Positions 17,791 to 25,270 of a DNA stretch of 64,000 nucleotides are shown in pieces. Every line of letters begins with the position of its first letter. The first letter of the stretch is position 1. The stretch is from Paracoccaceae bacterium. Lineage in GTDB: Bacteria; Pseudomonadota; Alphaproteobacteria; Rhodobacterales; Rhodobacteraceae. The translations under genes were made by a program, and so were the position numbers. Location: NCBI GenBank assembly GCA_022843025.1, contig JALHOL010000001.1, positions 62,001 to 126,000 on the forward strand. The letters are read 5' to 3'. The notes under the pieces are model-generated. The model was not told where the DNA came from, searched no databases, and saw only the letters and a list, made by a program, of their open reading frames with translations.

Positions 17791-18003
17791 TCAGCGCCGC
17801 CCCGCCCGGTAAGCCGCCCATGCAGCGGCAATCAGGAACCGCCCCGCCGCCATGAACCCGCCCAGCGCACCCAGCGCCAGCAGGGCCCGCCGCCCGAGGC
17901 TCGCCTCCGGCTCCAGCGCACCGCCCAAAAGCACCAATCCCCCCCCGGCAAAGACAATCGTCGAAATCATCTCGCCCGTGGTTCTCTGATCGCGCTTCGT
18001 CAT
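17791..18003 (-). CDS. Small two-helix membrane protein after flhB
   Basis: A 70-residue protein with two predicted membrane helices (TIVFAGGGLVLLGGA and LLALGALGGFMAAGRFLIAA) joined by a short loop, ending in a basic tail. Its ATG overlaps the flhB stop (ATGA), so it is probably translated by coupling as the last gene of the fliO-flhB unit. The family is not recognised. Coding status rests on the tight overlap and composition. Confidence 0.6.
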   Translation of the reverse strand: MTKRDQRTTGEMISTIVFAGGGLVLLGGALEPEASLGRRALLALGALGGFMAAGRFLIAAAWAAYRAGRR

Positions 18004-19157
18004 GCCTGACCCCTCGCTTCGTTCTGACCAAATTCACTGAACCGCAGTTCCGGCGGCAGGGTCACATCCGGCGGGGCCGATCCCTCGCCGCGGTCCAGCC
18101 GATAGACATGCGCCAGCACTGCCGCGACGGCGGCGTAAAGCTGTTCATTGATCTCGGCCCCGATCTCGCCGGTGAAATACAACGCCCGCGCCAGAAGCGG
18201 GATCTGCACCGGGGCCAGCCCCACCTTCCGCCCCCGCGCCATGATCTCCAGCGCCATCGGCCCCTTGCCCATGGCCAGGATGACGGGCGCCCGCGTCTCG
18301 CCCGGCACATAGCGGATCGCCACGGCAAAGTGCGTCGGGTTGGTCACGATGGCCGTGGCGCGCGGCACGTCATCCAGCGCGCGCCGCCGTTTCGCCCCGT
18401 CGCGGCTGGCCTGCATCTGCATCTGCCGCAACCGGCCCTTCACCTCGGGCGACCCGTTCTGTTCCTTGTTCTCTTCCTTCACCTCTTGCAGCGTCATCAT
18501 CAGCTGCTTGCGCATCTTGAATATCTGCAGGGCCACATCCAGCACCGCAATCGCCGCCAGCCCCAGCGCCAGCCCGATCATCAGCCGCAGCGTCGCCTCG
18601 CCCATCACCACCGCTGCCATGCCGGGCGTCTGCTGCCACAGCCGGTCCAGCGCGGGCAGCATCTTTTCCACCATCGCCCAGGAAATCGCCCCCAGCACCA
18701 CCACCTTGGCAATCGCCTTGCCCAGTTCCATCAGCGCCGTGCCGGAAAACATCCGCTTGATGCCTGCCAGCGGGTCGATCCGGCTGCCCTTGAACCCCAT
18801 CGCCTTGGGCGACCAGTGCATCCCGCCCAGCGCCACCTGCGCCGCGATGGTGGCCAGAACCATCGGCACCGCCACCAGCACCGCCAACCCCAGCACCTGC
18901 CAGAAGGCCCCGCTGATCCGCGTGCTGACCAAACCGTCCAGATCGGCCACCGCGCCCAGCCGGAAATAAGACCCCCATTGCGGCACCATATCCGGCAGCA
19001 CCGCCGGGGCCATCGCCATCATCCCCGTCCCCACCGCAAAACCCGCAAAGATCAACGCTTCCTTCGAGGTAAGGACATTGCCCTCCTCGACCGCGTCATC
19101 CTTGCGCTTCTGTGTCGGCTCGTGTGACTTTTCGGCGCCGTCATTCTCCTCAGCCAT
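18000..19157 (-). CDS. flhB: FlhB, flagellar export gate and substrate switch
   Basis: Start at 19157 (MAEENDG), with GGGGAGG right before it; 385 residues. Residues 1-30 are the charged cytoplasmic N-terminus with EPTQKRKDDA. Four membrane segments follow, then the cytoplasmic autocleavage domain with the conserved TNPTHFAVAIRY motif (cleavage between Asn and Pro). It switches export from rod/hook to filament substrates when FliK signals hook completion. It overlaps the end of fliR by eight bases. The C-terminal tail is slightly longer than in E. coli. Confidence 0.96.
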   Translation of the reverse strand: MAEENDGAEKSHEPTQKRKDDAVEEGNVLTSKEALIFAGFAVGTGMMAMAPAVLPDMVPQWGSYFRLGAVADLDGLVSTRISGAFWQVLGLAVLVAVPMVLATIAAQVALGGMHWSPKAMGFKGSRIDPLAGIKRMFSGTALMELGKAIAKVVVLGAISWAMVEKMLPALDRLWQQTPGMAAVVMGEATLRLMIGLALGLAAIAVLDVALQIFKMRKQLMMTLQEVKEENKEQNGSPEVKGRLRQMQMQASRDGAKRRRALDDVPRATAIVTNPTHFAVAIRYVPGETRAPVILAMGKGPMALEIMARGRKVGLAPVQIPLLARALYFTGEIGAEINEQLYAAVAAVLAHVYRLDRGEGSAPPDVTLPPELRFSEFGQNEARGQA

Positions 19158-19980
19158 TGCCACCTCCCCCAGCAATAGGGGCCAGCAGCACCGCCTCCAG
19201 CATCGACACGCCTTCGAACACCACCTCCTCCAGCGCCGTCGCCATGCCGGGGGTGGTCAGATACAGCAGCACCAGCGTCACCGTCATCGTCACCGGAAAG
19301 CCAAAAGAAAAGATGTTCAGCGTGGGCGCAGACCGCGTCAGCACCCCCACCGCCATGTTCAGCAAAAGCAGCACCGCTACCACCGGCAGCATCATCGCCA
19401 TGCCCAGCGCGAACATCCGCCCCCCGGCAATCAGCCCCGCCTGCACCATCCGCGTCAGGTCGATCTCCCCGCCCGGCGGCAAGGCGACATAGCTTTCCAG
19501 AACGATCCGGATCACCGCCAGATGCCCGTCGACGGAAAAGAACACCATGATCAGGAAAAGCCCGAACAGCTGCGCCACCACCGGCGTCTGCCCCCCGGCC
19601 GAGGCGTCATATTGCGCCGCGAAACCAAGCCCCGCCGTGGCCGCGATCCTGTCACCCGCCAACGACGCTGCGCCGAACAGGATCGTCAGTACCAGCCCCG
19701 CCACCAGCCCGATCGCCAACTCCGTCAGCACCAGCGGCACCGCCTGCAACCCCGCCAGTTCCGCAGGCGCGGGCAGGTCCACCCCGCCCGCCATCACCGG
19801 CAGCGCCAGAATGGCCGTCGCCACGATGCGCACCTGCGCGGGCACGAACCGCCCGCCAAAGGCTGGCGAGGCCATCAGAAACGCCCCGATCCGCAGCATC
19901 GCAAACAAATAGACCGTCAGCCATTCCACAATGGCCGTCAGCCCCATGCCGGGCAGCGGAAAGGCGCCCTCTCCCCCCAT
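19150..19980 (-). CDS. fliR: FliR, export gate membrane protein
   Basis: The ATG at 19980 overlaps the fliQ stop (TGATG) and gives 276 residues, normal for FliR. There are about six hydrophobic segments, with FliR-like patches LRIGAFLMASPAFGGRFVPA, GFAAQYDASAGGQTPVVAQ and NIFSFGFPVTMTVTL. FliR joins FliP and FliQ in the export gate core within the MS-ring. Confidence 0.94.
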   Translation of the reverse strand: MGGEGAFPLPGMGLTAIVEWLTVYLFAMLRIGAFLMASPAFGGRFVPAQVRIVATAILALPVMAGGVDLPAPAELAGLQAVPLVLTELAIGLVAGLVLTILFGAASLAGDRIAATAGLGFAAQYDASAGGQTPVVAQLFGLFLIMVFFSVDGHLAVIRIVLESYVALPPGGEIDLTRMVQAGLIAGGRMFALGMAMMLPVVAVLLLLNMAVGVLTRSAPTLNIFSFGFPVTMTVTLVLLYLTTPGMATALEEVVFEGVSMLEAVLLAPIAGGGGNG

Positions 19981-20246
19981 CAGCGTATCGCCCGGATCGT
20001 CTCGAATATGGTTTGGAAATAATCTGTCATCACCGTCAGCATGAACCCCGATGCCAGCGCCATGGTCAGCATCGAAATCGCCAGCTTCGGCACAAAGCTC
20101 AGGGTCTGTTCGTTGATCGACGTGGCCGCCTGCACGATCCCGATCACCAGACCGGTGATCAGCGCCACCACCAGCACCGGCCCCGCAACCATCAGGATAT
20201 GCCAATAGGCCTGCTGCAAATGCTCGATATTCGCGTCGAATTCCAT
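19980..20246 (-). CDS. fliQ: FliQ, export gate membrane protein
   Basis: An 88-residue protein from ATG 20246, two bases after the fliP stop; an in-frame ATG at 20264 would overlap fliP instead. Two membrane helices flank the conserved VQAATSINEQTLSFVPKL motif that defines FliQ. It packs around FliP in the export gate. Confidence 0.94.
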   Translation of the reverse strand: MEFDANIEHLQQAYWHILMVAGPVLVVALITGLVIGIVQAATSINEQTLSFVPKLAISMLTMALASGFMLTVMTDYFQTIFETIRAIR

Positions 20247-20247
20247 G

Positions 20248-20988
20248 TCAGCCCCCCACGCCATAGGTGGCCGCCAGCGACCCCACGGTCAAAGCCCAGC
20301 CATCCACCAGCACGAACAGAAGCAGCTTGATGGGCAGCGCCACCAGCATCGGCGACAGCATCATCATCCCCAGCGCCATCAGGATCGACGCCACCACCAT
20401 GTCGATCACAAGGAACGGCAGAAAGATCAGGAATCCGATCTGGAACGCGGTCTTCAGTTCCGATGTCATGAAGGCGGGCAGCAGCACCGACAGCGGCACA
20501 TCGTCCTGCGTGGCATAGGGGCCATCGCCCGCCAGTTGCTGGAACATCATCAGGTCATTCTGACGCGTGTTTTCGATCAGGAACGCCTTGATGATCCGCG
20601 TCCCGGTCTCCACCGCCTGATCAGCGGGCATCTGCCCGTCCAGATAGGGCGACAGCGCCTCATCATAGAATTGCGTCATCGTGGGCTGCATCACGAAGAA
20701 TGTCAGAAACAGCGCCAGCGCCACCAGCACCTGGTTGGGCGGCGTCTGCTGCGTGCCCAGCGCCTGCCGCAGGATCGACAGCACGATGATGATGCGCGTG
20801 AACGCTGTCATCCCCAGCACCAGCGATGGCAGCACCGTCAGTGCCGTCATCAGCGCAACGATCTGGAAAGACAGCGAATAGGTCGTTTCGCCCTCCGCCC
20901 CTTCGGTCAGGGTCAGCGCAGGAAATCCCTGCGCCACGGCAACGGCGGGCAGCAACAGGAACAGTAGGGTCAGGATCAGCCGCTTCAT
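20248..20988 (-). CDS. fliP: FliP, export gate membrane protein
   Basis: A 246-residue protein. Residues 1-20 are a cleavable signal (MKRLILTLLFLLLPAVAVAQ), as usual in FliP. Family motifs are FTRIIIVLSILRQALGTQQ, PPNQVLVALALFLTFFVM and LPAFMTSELKTAFQIGFLIF. It forms the pentameric core of the type III export gate. Its start overlaps the end of fliO (ATGA). Confidence 0.97.
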   Translation of the reverse strand: MKRLILTLLFLLLPAVAVAQGFPALTLTEGAEGETTYSLSFQIVALMTALTVLPSLVLGMTAFTRIIIVLSILRQALGTQQTPPNQVLVALALFLTFFVMQPTMTQFYDEALSPYLDGQMPADQAVETGTRIIKAFLIENTRQNDLMMFQQLAGDGPYATQDDVPLSVLLPAFMTSELKTAFQIGFLIFLPFLVIDMVVASILMALGMMMLSPMLVALPIKLLLFVLVDGWALTVGSLAATYGVGG

Positions 20989-21278
20989 GCCGCGCCCCCC
21001 ACTGCCGCATCGGGCAGGGCAGGGGCTTCCGGCAGCGCCGTCAGCACGGGTGCCTCACCCCGGCAGCGCAGGATCAGATACTCGCGCGCATCCACCCGCA
21101 GGATCATCGCCCGGTCGGTGGGCGACAGCGCGGCCACCTCCACCAGCACCATGCGCCGGTTCCCGGCAATCCGGCGGGCCAGCCCGCCCCGGTTCATCTT
21201 CACCACCAGCCAGCCCAGGCCAAGAACGGCCATGAACAGCGCCAGCGTCAGGATCTGGTCAAGTCGGATCACGTCCAA
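20985..21278 (-). CDS. fliO: FliO, export gate assembly protein
   Basis: About 97 residues with one membrane helix near the N-terminus (ILTLALFMAVLGLGWLVV) followed by the FliO-type cytoplasmic part (LVEVAALSPTDRAMILRVDA). FliO helps FliP assemble. The start is uncertain: TTG 21278 has GGAG nine bases ahead and is chosen, but TTG 21296 (six residues longer) and GTG 21272 are possible. A sigma-54 promoter at 21319-21334 starts transcription about 30 bases before the chosen start. Confidence 0.85.
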   Translation of the reverse strand: MDVIRLDQILTLALFMAVLGLGWLVVKMNRGGLARRIAGNRRMVLVEVAALSPTDRAMILRVDAREYLILRCRGEAPVLTALPEAPALPDAAVGGAA

Positions 21279-21318
21279 GGGGCGGCACTCCGGCAAAAGG
21301 CATCAGTTGCCCGTCACC

Positions 21319-21334
21319 TGCAAACCCCGTGCCG
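21319..21334 (-). promoter_or_regulatory. Sigma-54 promoter of fliO-fliP-fliQ-fliR-flhB
   Basis: CGGCACG-GGGT-TTGCA on the minus strand differs from TGGCACG-N4-TTGCA only at the first base. It gives the export-gate genes their own promoter after the 327-base gap that separates them from fliN. Confidence 0.8.
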
Positions 21335-21350
21335 CTTTGCGGCCGAACCA

Positions 21351-21364
21351 GTGCGATATCGCAC
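21351..21364. repeat. 14-bp perfect palindrome upstream of the fliO promoter
   Basis: GTGCGATATCGCAC is its own reverse complement, centred about 50 bases upstream of the predicted fliO transcription start. On the plus strand it is followed by TTTTTT, so it could be a terminator-like hairpin in that direction or a protein site. Confidence 0.5.
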
Positions 21365-21388
21365 TTTTTTCACCACCCGCCCGCGCAA

Positions 21389-21515
21389 GCGGTTTTTGAC
21401 GCAAAAACCGCGCCGGAATTTGACGCAAATTCCGTGGCCCGCCTTGCGGCGTGCCTGCGTCAGCAGGCCCGGTTTTTGCGTCAAAAACCGTCGCGAAGTT
21501 TGCGTCAAACTTCGC
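21389..21515. repeat. Cluster of hairpins with a TTTGACGCAAA-type core in the fliN-fliO gap
   Basis: Four stems of 9-10 bp with three-base loops lie at 21389-21411, 21414-21434, 21470-21490 and 21493-21515. The first two share TTTGACGCAAA and the last two its inverse, TTTGCGTCAAA; outer bases change in pairs so that every stem stays complementary. A fifth, GCCTGC-GTCA-GCAGGC at 21453-21468, repeats the GCGTCA core. Elements 1 and 3 are exact reverse complements over 21 bases. No protein-coding feature is supported here. Function unknown. Confidence 0.85.
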
Positions 21516-21557
21516 CCCCACCGCCGCCAACCGTTAACCGCCTGTCACACCCCAGCC

Positions 21558-21608
21558 CGCTGCGTGCATACGCCCGTCTGCACAGCCATCTGCACCACGC
21601 GCTGCACA
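21558..21608 (+). repeat. 51-bp dispersed repeat, copy A
   Basis: This stretch (starting CGCTGCGTGCATACGCCCGT) matches 45607-45657 at 50 of 51 bases, same orientation. It contains repeated CTGCAC units spaced 10-15 bases apart. It lies between the hairpin cluster and the fliN stop; both copies are intergenic with GTTAAC nearby. Confidence 0.9.
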
Positions 21609-21623
21609 CCCCAAAACGCCGGA

Positions 21624-21908
21624 TTACAGCGTTTCGGCCCGCTTTTCCGGGTCCACGATCTGGCCAAACCGAATGCCAAAGCGTTCCCCCACCATCACCA
21701 CTTCGCCCTTGGCGATCAGAGTGCCATTCACCAGCACATCCAGCGGATCACCTGCAAGCCGGTCCAGTTCGATCACCGAACCCTCTGAAAGCCTTAGCAA
21801 ATCCCGGATCGTCAATTCCGTCCGGCCCACTTCGACCGTCAGCCTGACGCCGATATTCTCCAACAGCCGCAGCCCATCGTTGCCCGTCGTCTTGACCGCT
21901 TCGTTCAT
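21624..21908 (-). CDS. fliN: FliN, flagellar motor switch C-ring protein
   Basis: A 94-residue protein with the SpoA/FliN fold: LLENIGVRLTVEVGRTELTI, LLRLSEGSVIELDRLAGDPL, DVLVNGTLIAKGEVVMVGER. It forms the base of the C-ring with FliM and FliG and receives export cargo through FliH. It follows fliM by six bases and is the last gene before a 327-base gap, at which the fliK-fliN transcript may end. Confidence 0.96.
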   Translation of the reverse strand: MNEAVKTTGNDGLRLLENIGVRLTVEVGRTELTIRDLLRLSEGSVIELDRLAGDPLDVLVNGTLIAKGEVVMVGERFGIRFGQIVDPEKRAETL

Positions 21909-21914
21909 CGTCCC

Positions 21915-22892
21915 TCAACCCCTTATGCGTTTGGTGATGCTCAGCGCCGACTTGCCCGCAAGCTCGCCCGGCACCGCTTCAAAGAAAGGCCGTCCATCAA
22001 CCAGAATTTCCACCGTGTCTGTCACCCGGGCGGGGATCACATCCCCCTCCTTCAGATTGGCCAGATGGCGCAGCGCGATGTCCGGCTCGCACAGCCGCGT
22101 GCGCACCGACAGCGGGATGGACATAACCGCCCGCTCCAGCCGCTCGCGCCAGCTGGCATCATCCTCGGACGATTCCGATTGCGTGCGCGAACGCAGCTGC
22201 GTGGAAATCGGCTTAAGTGTCTGGAACGGATACAGAATATCGAACCGGGCCGGTTCCGCATCTGGCAGTTGCACCATGAAGGAACAGTTAACAACCATAT
22301 CCCCGCCATCCACAAAGGCGGCGAATTGCATGTTCTCTTCCCGGCTCACGACATTGAATGTCAGCGGCATCAGATCGCGCCAGGCCATCTGCAAGGCACT
22401 GTTCAGCCGGTCGGTGACAATCTCGATCACCCGCGATTCCGTTCCGGTAAACTCCGTCCGCCCCGAACGGGCCGACCGGATCGTTCCACCATAATAGGCA
22501 TCCGTCAGCAGGCTGACGAATGACGGCGGGATCACGATCAGATGGCTCCCGCGCAACTCCTCGATCCGCGTATTGGTCAGCGACAGGAAATTGTCCTGCC
22601 CGCTGCGGTAATCGTCAAAGCTGCGCGCCTCGGCGGGAAAGGCCGAAATCCGCGGCTGCACCCGCAGCATGGGCTGAAACGCCCCGCGCGCGATCCGGCA
22701 GAACCGTTCGTGGATCATCCGCAGGGCGTGATACTCGCCCATCGTGGAAATCTCTGTGGAACCAAGCGCATAGGGCCGGATCTCCACCCCTTCGATGGCA
22801 CCCGCCCCGGGCCTTTCCGGCAACTCGTCCACCAGGGCGGCCACCTGTTCGGCAGACAGCTTGCGTTGATTGCTCACCATGATCCCGCTCAC
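21915..22892 (-). CDS. fliM: FliM, motor switch protein and CheY-P target
   Basis: A 325-residue protein, standard FliM length. It starts at GTG 22892 (GTGA overlap with fliL) or ATG 22880. The CheC-like middle domain includes LRMIHERFCRIARGAFQPML, and a SpoA domain closes the protein (LKEGDVIPARVTDTVEILVD). The usual N-terminal CheY-binding motif (LSQxEIDALL) is altered to LSAEQVAALVDELPE. It links CheY binding to the direction or stopping of rotation. Confidence 0.95.
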   Translation of the reverse strand: MSGIMVSNQRKLSAEQVAALVDELPERPGAGAIEGVEIRPYALGSTEISTMGEYHALRMIHERFCRIARGAFQPMLRVQPRISAFPAEARSFDDYRSGQDNFLSLTNTRIEELRGSHLIVIPPSFVSLLTDAYYGGTIRSARSGRTEFTGTESRVIEIVTDRLNSALQMAWRDLMPLTFNVVSREENMQFAAFVDGGDMVVNCSFMVQLPDAEPARFDILYPFQTLKPISTQLRSRTQSESSEDDASWRERLERAVMSIPLSVRTRLCEPDIALRHLANLKEGDVIPARVTDTVEILVDGRPFFEAVPGELAGKSALSITKRIRG

Positions 22893-23464
22893 TGCATCAT
22901 GAAGGACGGAAAGAACACGTCCTCCACGCCGCCAAAGCCTTCCAGCGTTTCCAGCCGCTCGTTGACCGCATCCTTCAGCGCATCCGCCAGCCGCTTGCGC
23001 CCCGCCGTCCCGGCAAGGTCTTCTGCGGTAAACGTCGCCATCACCGCCAGCATGTCCGATTGCAGCGCCAGCTTGTGGGTTTCCACATTGGTGATGACCT
23101 GCGCGTCATATTGCGTCGAAACACCCACCTGAACTTGCAGGAAAGACTTTGAATTCATCAGGTTCGACGTAAGCGCATCCGGAAAGGTGAAATAGGACGT
23201 GACGAAAAGATCCGTCTCCGGCATCTCCTTCGCCACCTTTTCCGGCATCTCTCCGGTCGCGGCGGCATCCGCCTGCGCCGCCGCTTCCGGCTCGATCAGG
23301 CGCAGCATGTCCTGCGCTGGGGAAAACGGCTTGGCGAAATAGACATAGCCCCCCGCAAAGCCCCCCCCGACCAGAATAGCCGCGAGGATCAGCTTGCCCA
23401 GCAAACCGATCATCTTCCGGATCTTGCCCGGCTTCATTGCGGGATCGACGACTTCAACACTCAT
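22889..23464 (-). CDS. fliL: FliL, stator-associated protein
   Basis: A 191-residue bitopic protein: a cytoplasmic N-terminus, a helix at about residues 19-42 (LLGKLILAAILVGGGFAGGY), then a periplasmic FliL domain (KSFLQVQVGVSTQYDAQVI, then a C-terminal VEDVFFPSFMMQ). FliL rings surround stator units. It lies 11 bases after fliK. A second FliL-family gene is at 34174-34668. Confidence 0.9.
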   Translation of the reverse strand: MSVEVVDPAMKPGKIRKMIGLLGKLILAAILVGGGFAGGYVYFAKPFSPAQDMLRLIEPEAAAQADAAATGEMPEKVAKEMPETDLFVTSYFTFPDALTSNLMNSKSFLQVQVGVSTQYDAQVITNVETHKLALQSDMLAVMATFTAEDLAGTAGRKRLADALKDAVNERLETLEGFGGVEDVFFPSFMMQ

Positions 23465-23475
23465 CTTTCATTCCC

Positions 23476-24798
23476 TCAGGCAATCAAGTTCACCAGACCA
23501 CGCGCAGCGCGGCCCGGTATTGTGGCGGCCAGCCCTTCGACAGGCCGCTCAAGAAAACGCGCCGCAGGCCCTTCGCCCCGCGCCGGGCGCTGGTCGCCCT
23601 GCGGGTCGCGGCTTGCAGTTTCCTGCCCGCCCAGCGACAGGCCGGCACGCGACAGCGATTCCGACAGGCGGTGTTCGTTCTGCTGGATCACCCGCGCCGC
23701 TTCCGGCGTTTCGGTCACAAAGCGCACCTGCGCCTGACCGTCGGTCATCTCCAGGCGGATCCGCAACCGCCCCAGATGTTCGGGCGCAAGCTCCAGATCC
23801 ATCTGCTGGCCATCGCCAGAAAGCTCGGCGGCAATCCGGTCGGCCAATACGCCTTCCCAGCCGGGCCGGTCGGTCGCGATCGGGGCAGGGGCGGCAAATC
23901 CAGCCGGGGCAGGCACTTGCGCAGTGACCTGCACCGCCTGCTGCGGGGCCTGCCCTGTCGGCGCGGTCACGCCGGCCACAGTTTCCACTACGGCATCCGC
24001 CACCGGCTCCACCACCGCCCGCGCGGCTTGGCGGTCCACTGCCTGCACCGCCAAAGGCGTCAGGCCCGCGGCTTCCCGGCGCTGCACGGCCTCGCCTACT
24101 TCGGTCGGGGCGTCCGCGCTATCCACCTCGGTGGCTGCGCCACCTTCGGTCTTTGCCTCGCCAATCGGCAGCACTGGCCCTGCGGCAGGCTTCGCCTGCG
24201 CGGCCATCATCGGCTGCATCGCACCCTGCGCCATGACAGCGGCCACAGCTTGGCCCACCGCCGCCTCTCCTTCACCCGCAACGGGCAGGGTTGCGGGCAC
24301 GGCTTGGGCCGCAGGGCCAAGCCCCAACGCCGCCAGTGGATCGGTCTCCTCCGTCTCGCCTTCAGCCAATTCTTCTTCGGGCAACGCCTCGCCCGATCCT
24401 TCGGGCGCGACCACGGCCTTCGGCAACACCCCGGCCAATGCGGCCTGCACCGCCGCAGCAGGCGGGGGCTCTACCCCCTCGGCCTCGGGCGCGTCGACCA
24501 CGCCCTCGGCCCCTGCCGCCGTCATTGGCAGCAGTGCCGCAATCCGCCCCAGATCGTCCAGCACCACCGCCGCCTTGGCAACTGCGGGCTCCGCTTCGGC
24601 TTTGCCATCTACAGGCTGTGCTTCTGCCGCCGCGACCTCTGCCCCTTTATCGCCCCCCGCCGGGCCGATCACATCGGCCAGCGTCTGCGCAAACCCGTCG
24701 CCACCTGCCGCCGCAGGCGCGGCCGCATGGCGCGGCGCGGCGGCAGCCTCGGTCACAGCCGGGGCGCGCGGAAGGGCAATGGTGTCGGGCATCGTCAT
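23476..24798 (-). CDS. fliK: FliK, hook-length control protein
   Basis: A 440-residue protein. The first ~290 residues are Ala/Pro/Glu-rich and low in complexity, as in the flexible ruler part of FliK. The C-terminal domain is conserved (LELAPEHLGRLRIRLEMTDG, then VRFVTETPEAARVIQQ), the region that contacts FlhB. It is exported during hook growth and triggers the FlhB switch. It begins the unit driven by the sigma-54 promoter at 24845-24860. Confidence 0.92.
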   Translation of the reverse strand: MTMPDTIALPRAPAVTEAAAAPRHAAAPAAAGGDGFAQTLADVIGPAGGDKGAEVAAAEAQPVDGKAEAEPAVAKAAVVLDDLGRIAALLPMTAAGAEGVVDAPEAEGVEPPPAAAVQAALAGVLPKAVVAPEGSGEALPEEELAEGETEETDPLAALGLGPAAQAVPATLPVAGEGEAAVGQAVAAVMAQGAMQPMMAAQAKPAAGPVLPIGEAKTEGGAATEVDSADAPTEVGEAVQRREAAGLTPLAVQAVDRQAARAVVEPVADAVVETVAGVTAPTGQAPQQAVQVTAQVPAPAGFAAPAPIATDRPGWEGVLADRIAAELSGDGQQMDLELAPEHLGRLRIRLEMTDGQAQVRFVTETPEAARVIQQNEHRLSESLSRAGLSLGGQETASRDPQGDQRPARGEGPAARFLERPVEGLAATIPGRAARGLVNLIA

Positions 24799-24844
24799 CT
24801 GATGTCAGTCCTCGCTGCGGTCGGGGGTCACCCGAAGCTGTCCT

Positions 24845-24860
24845 TGCAAATCCGGTGCCA
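24845..24860 (-). promoter_or_regulatory. Sigma-54 promoter of fliK-fliL-fliM-fliN
   Basis: TGGCACC-GGAT-TTGCA on the minus strand fits the -24/-12 consensus with GG and GC 10 bases apart. It lies in the 64-base gap between fliJ and fliK, about 35 bases from the fliK start to the predicted +1. Confidence 0.85.
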
Positions 24861-24862
24861 CC

Positions 24863-25270
24863 TTAGCGGCGACGTGCCGGCATCGCCGCATCGCGCAGGG
24901 CAAGCCGTTCTTCGGCCTCGCTTTTCCGGGCAACCTTGGCCTTGTCGGTCAGCGTCTGGTGGCGATGCTCCTGCTTTGCCAACCGCCCCTGTTCCTCGGC
25001 CATCCGCGCAGCCAGCGCCGCTTGACGGCCCTGCTGCCGCTCTGTTTCAGACAGCAACTGCACAGCCATGTTCCGCTCTGCGGCGATCTCTGTCGCCAGC
25101 CGCACGCCCTGCACCTGTCCCTGCTTGGCCAGCGCCTCACGCAGGCGTTCCACCATGCGCTCGGCCTCGGCCTTTTGCGCCACCACGGTGCGCAGGTCGG
25201 CCAGCGTCCCTGCAATCCGCGCTTTTTCCTTCAGCGCCATCAACCCCAGCGTCCGTGACGAACCGCTCAT
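24863..25270 (-). CDS. fliJ: FliJ, export ATPase stalk protein
   Basis: A 135-residue, almost wholly helical and charged protein (long Glu/Arg/Gln-rich coiled coil, for example ERMVERLREALAKQGQVQGV), as expected of FliJ, the central stalk of the FliI hexamer. Sequence conservation in FliJ is low, so the call relies on size, coiled-coil nature and its overlap with fliI (ATGA) in the fleT-fliE-fliF-fliG-fliH-fliI-fliJ order. It is the last gene before the fliK promoter. Confidence 0.85.
   Translation of the reverse strand: MSGSSRTLGLMALKEKARIAGTLADLRTVVAQKAEAERMVERLREALAKQGQVQGVRLATEIAAERNMAVQLLSETERQQGRQAALAARMAEEQGRLAKQEHRHQTLTDKAKVARKSEAEERLALRDAAMPARRR

Noticed and set aside
21389-21515. 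CRISPR-like array
   Set aside because: Units are inverted palindromes with changing arms rather than identical direct repeats with regular spacers, and no cas gene is present.
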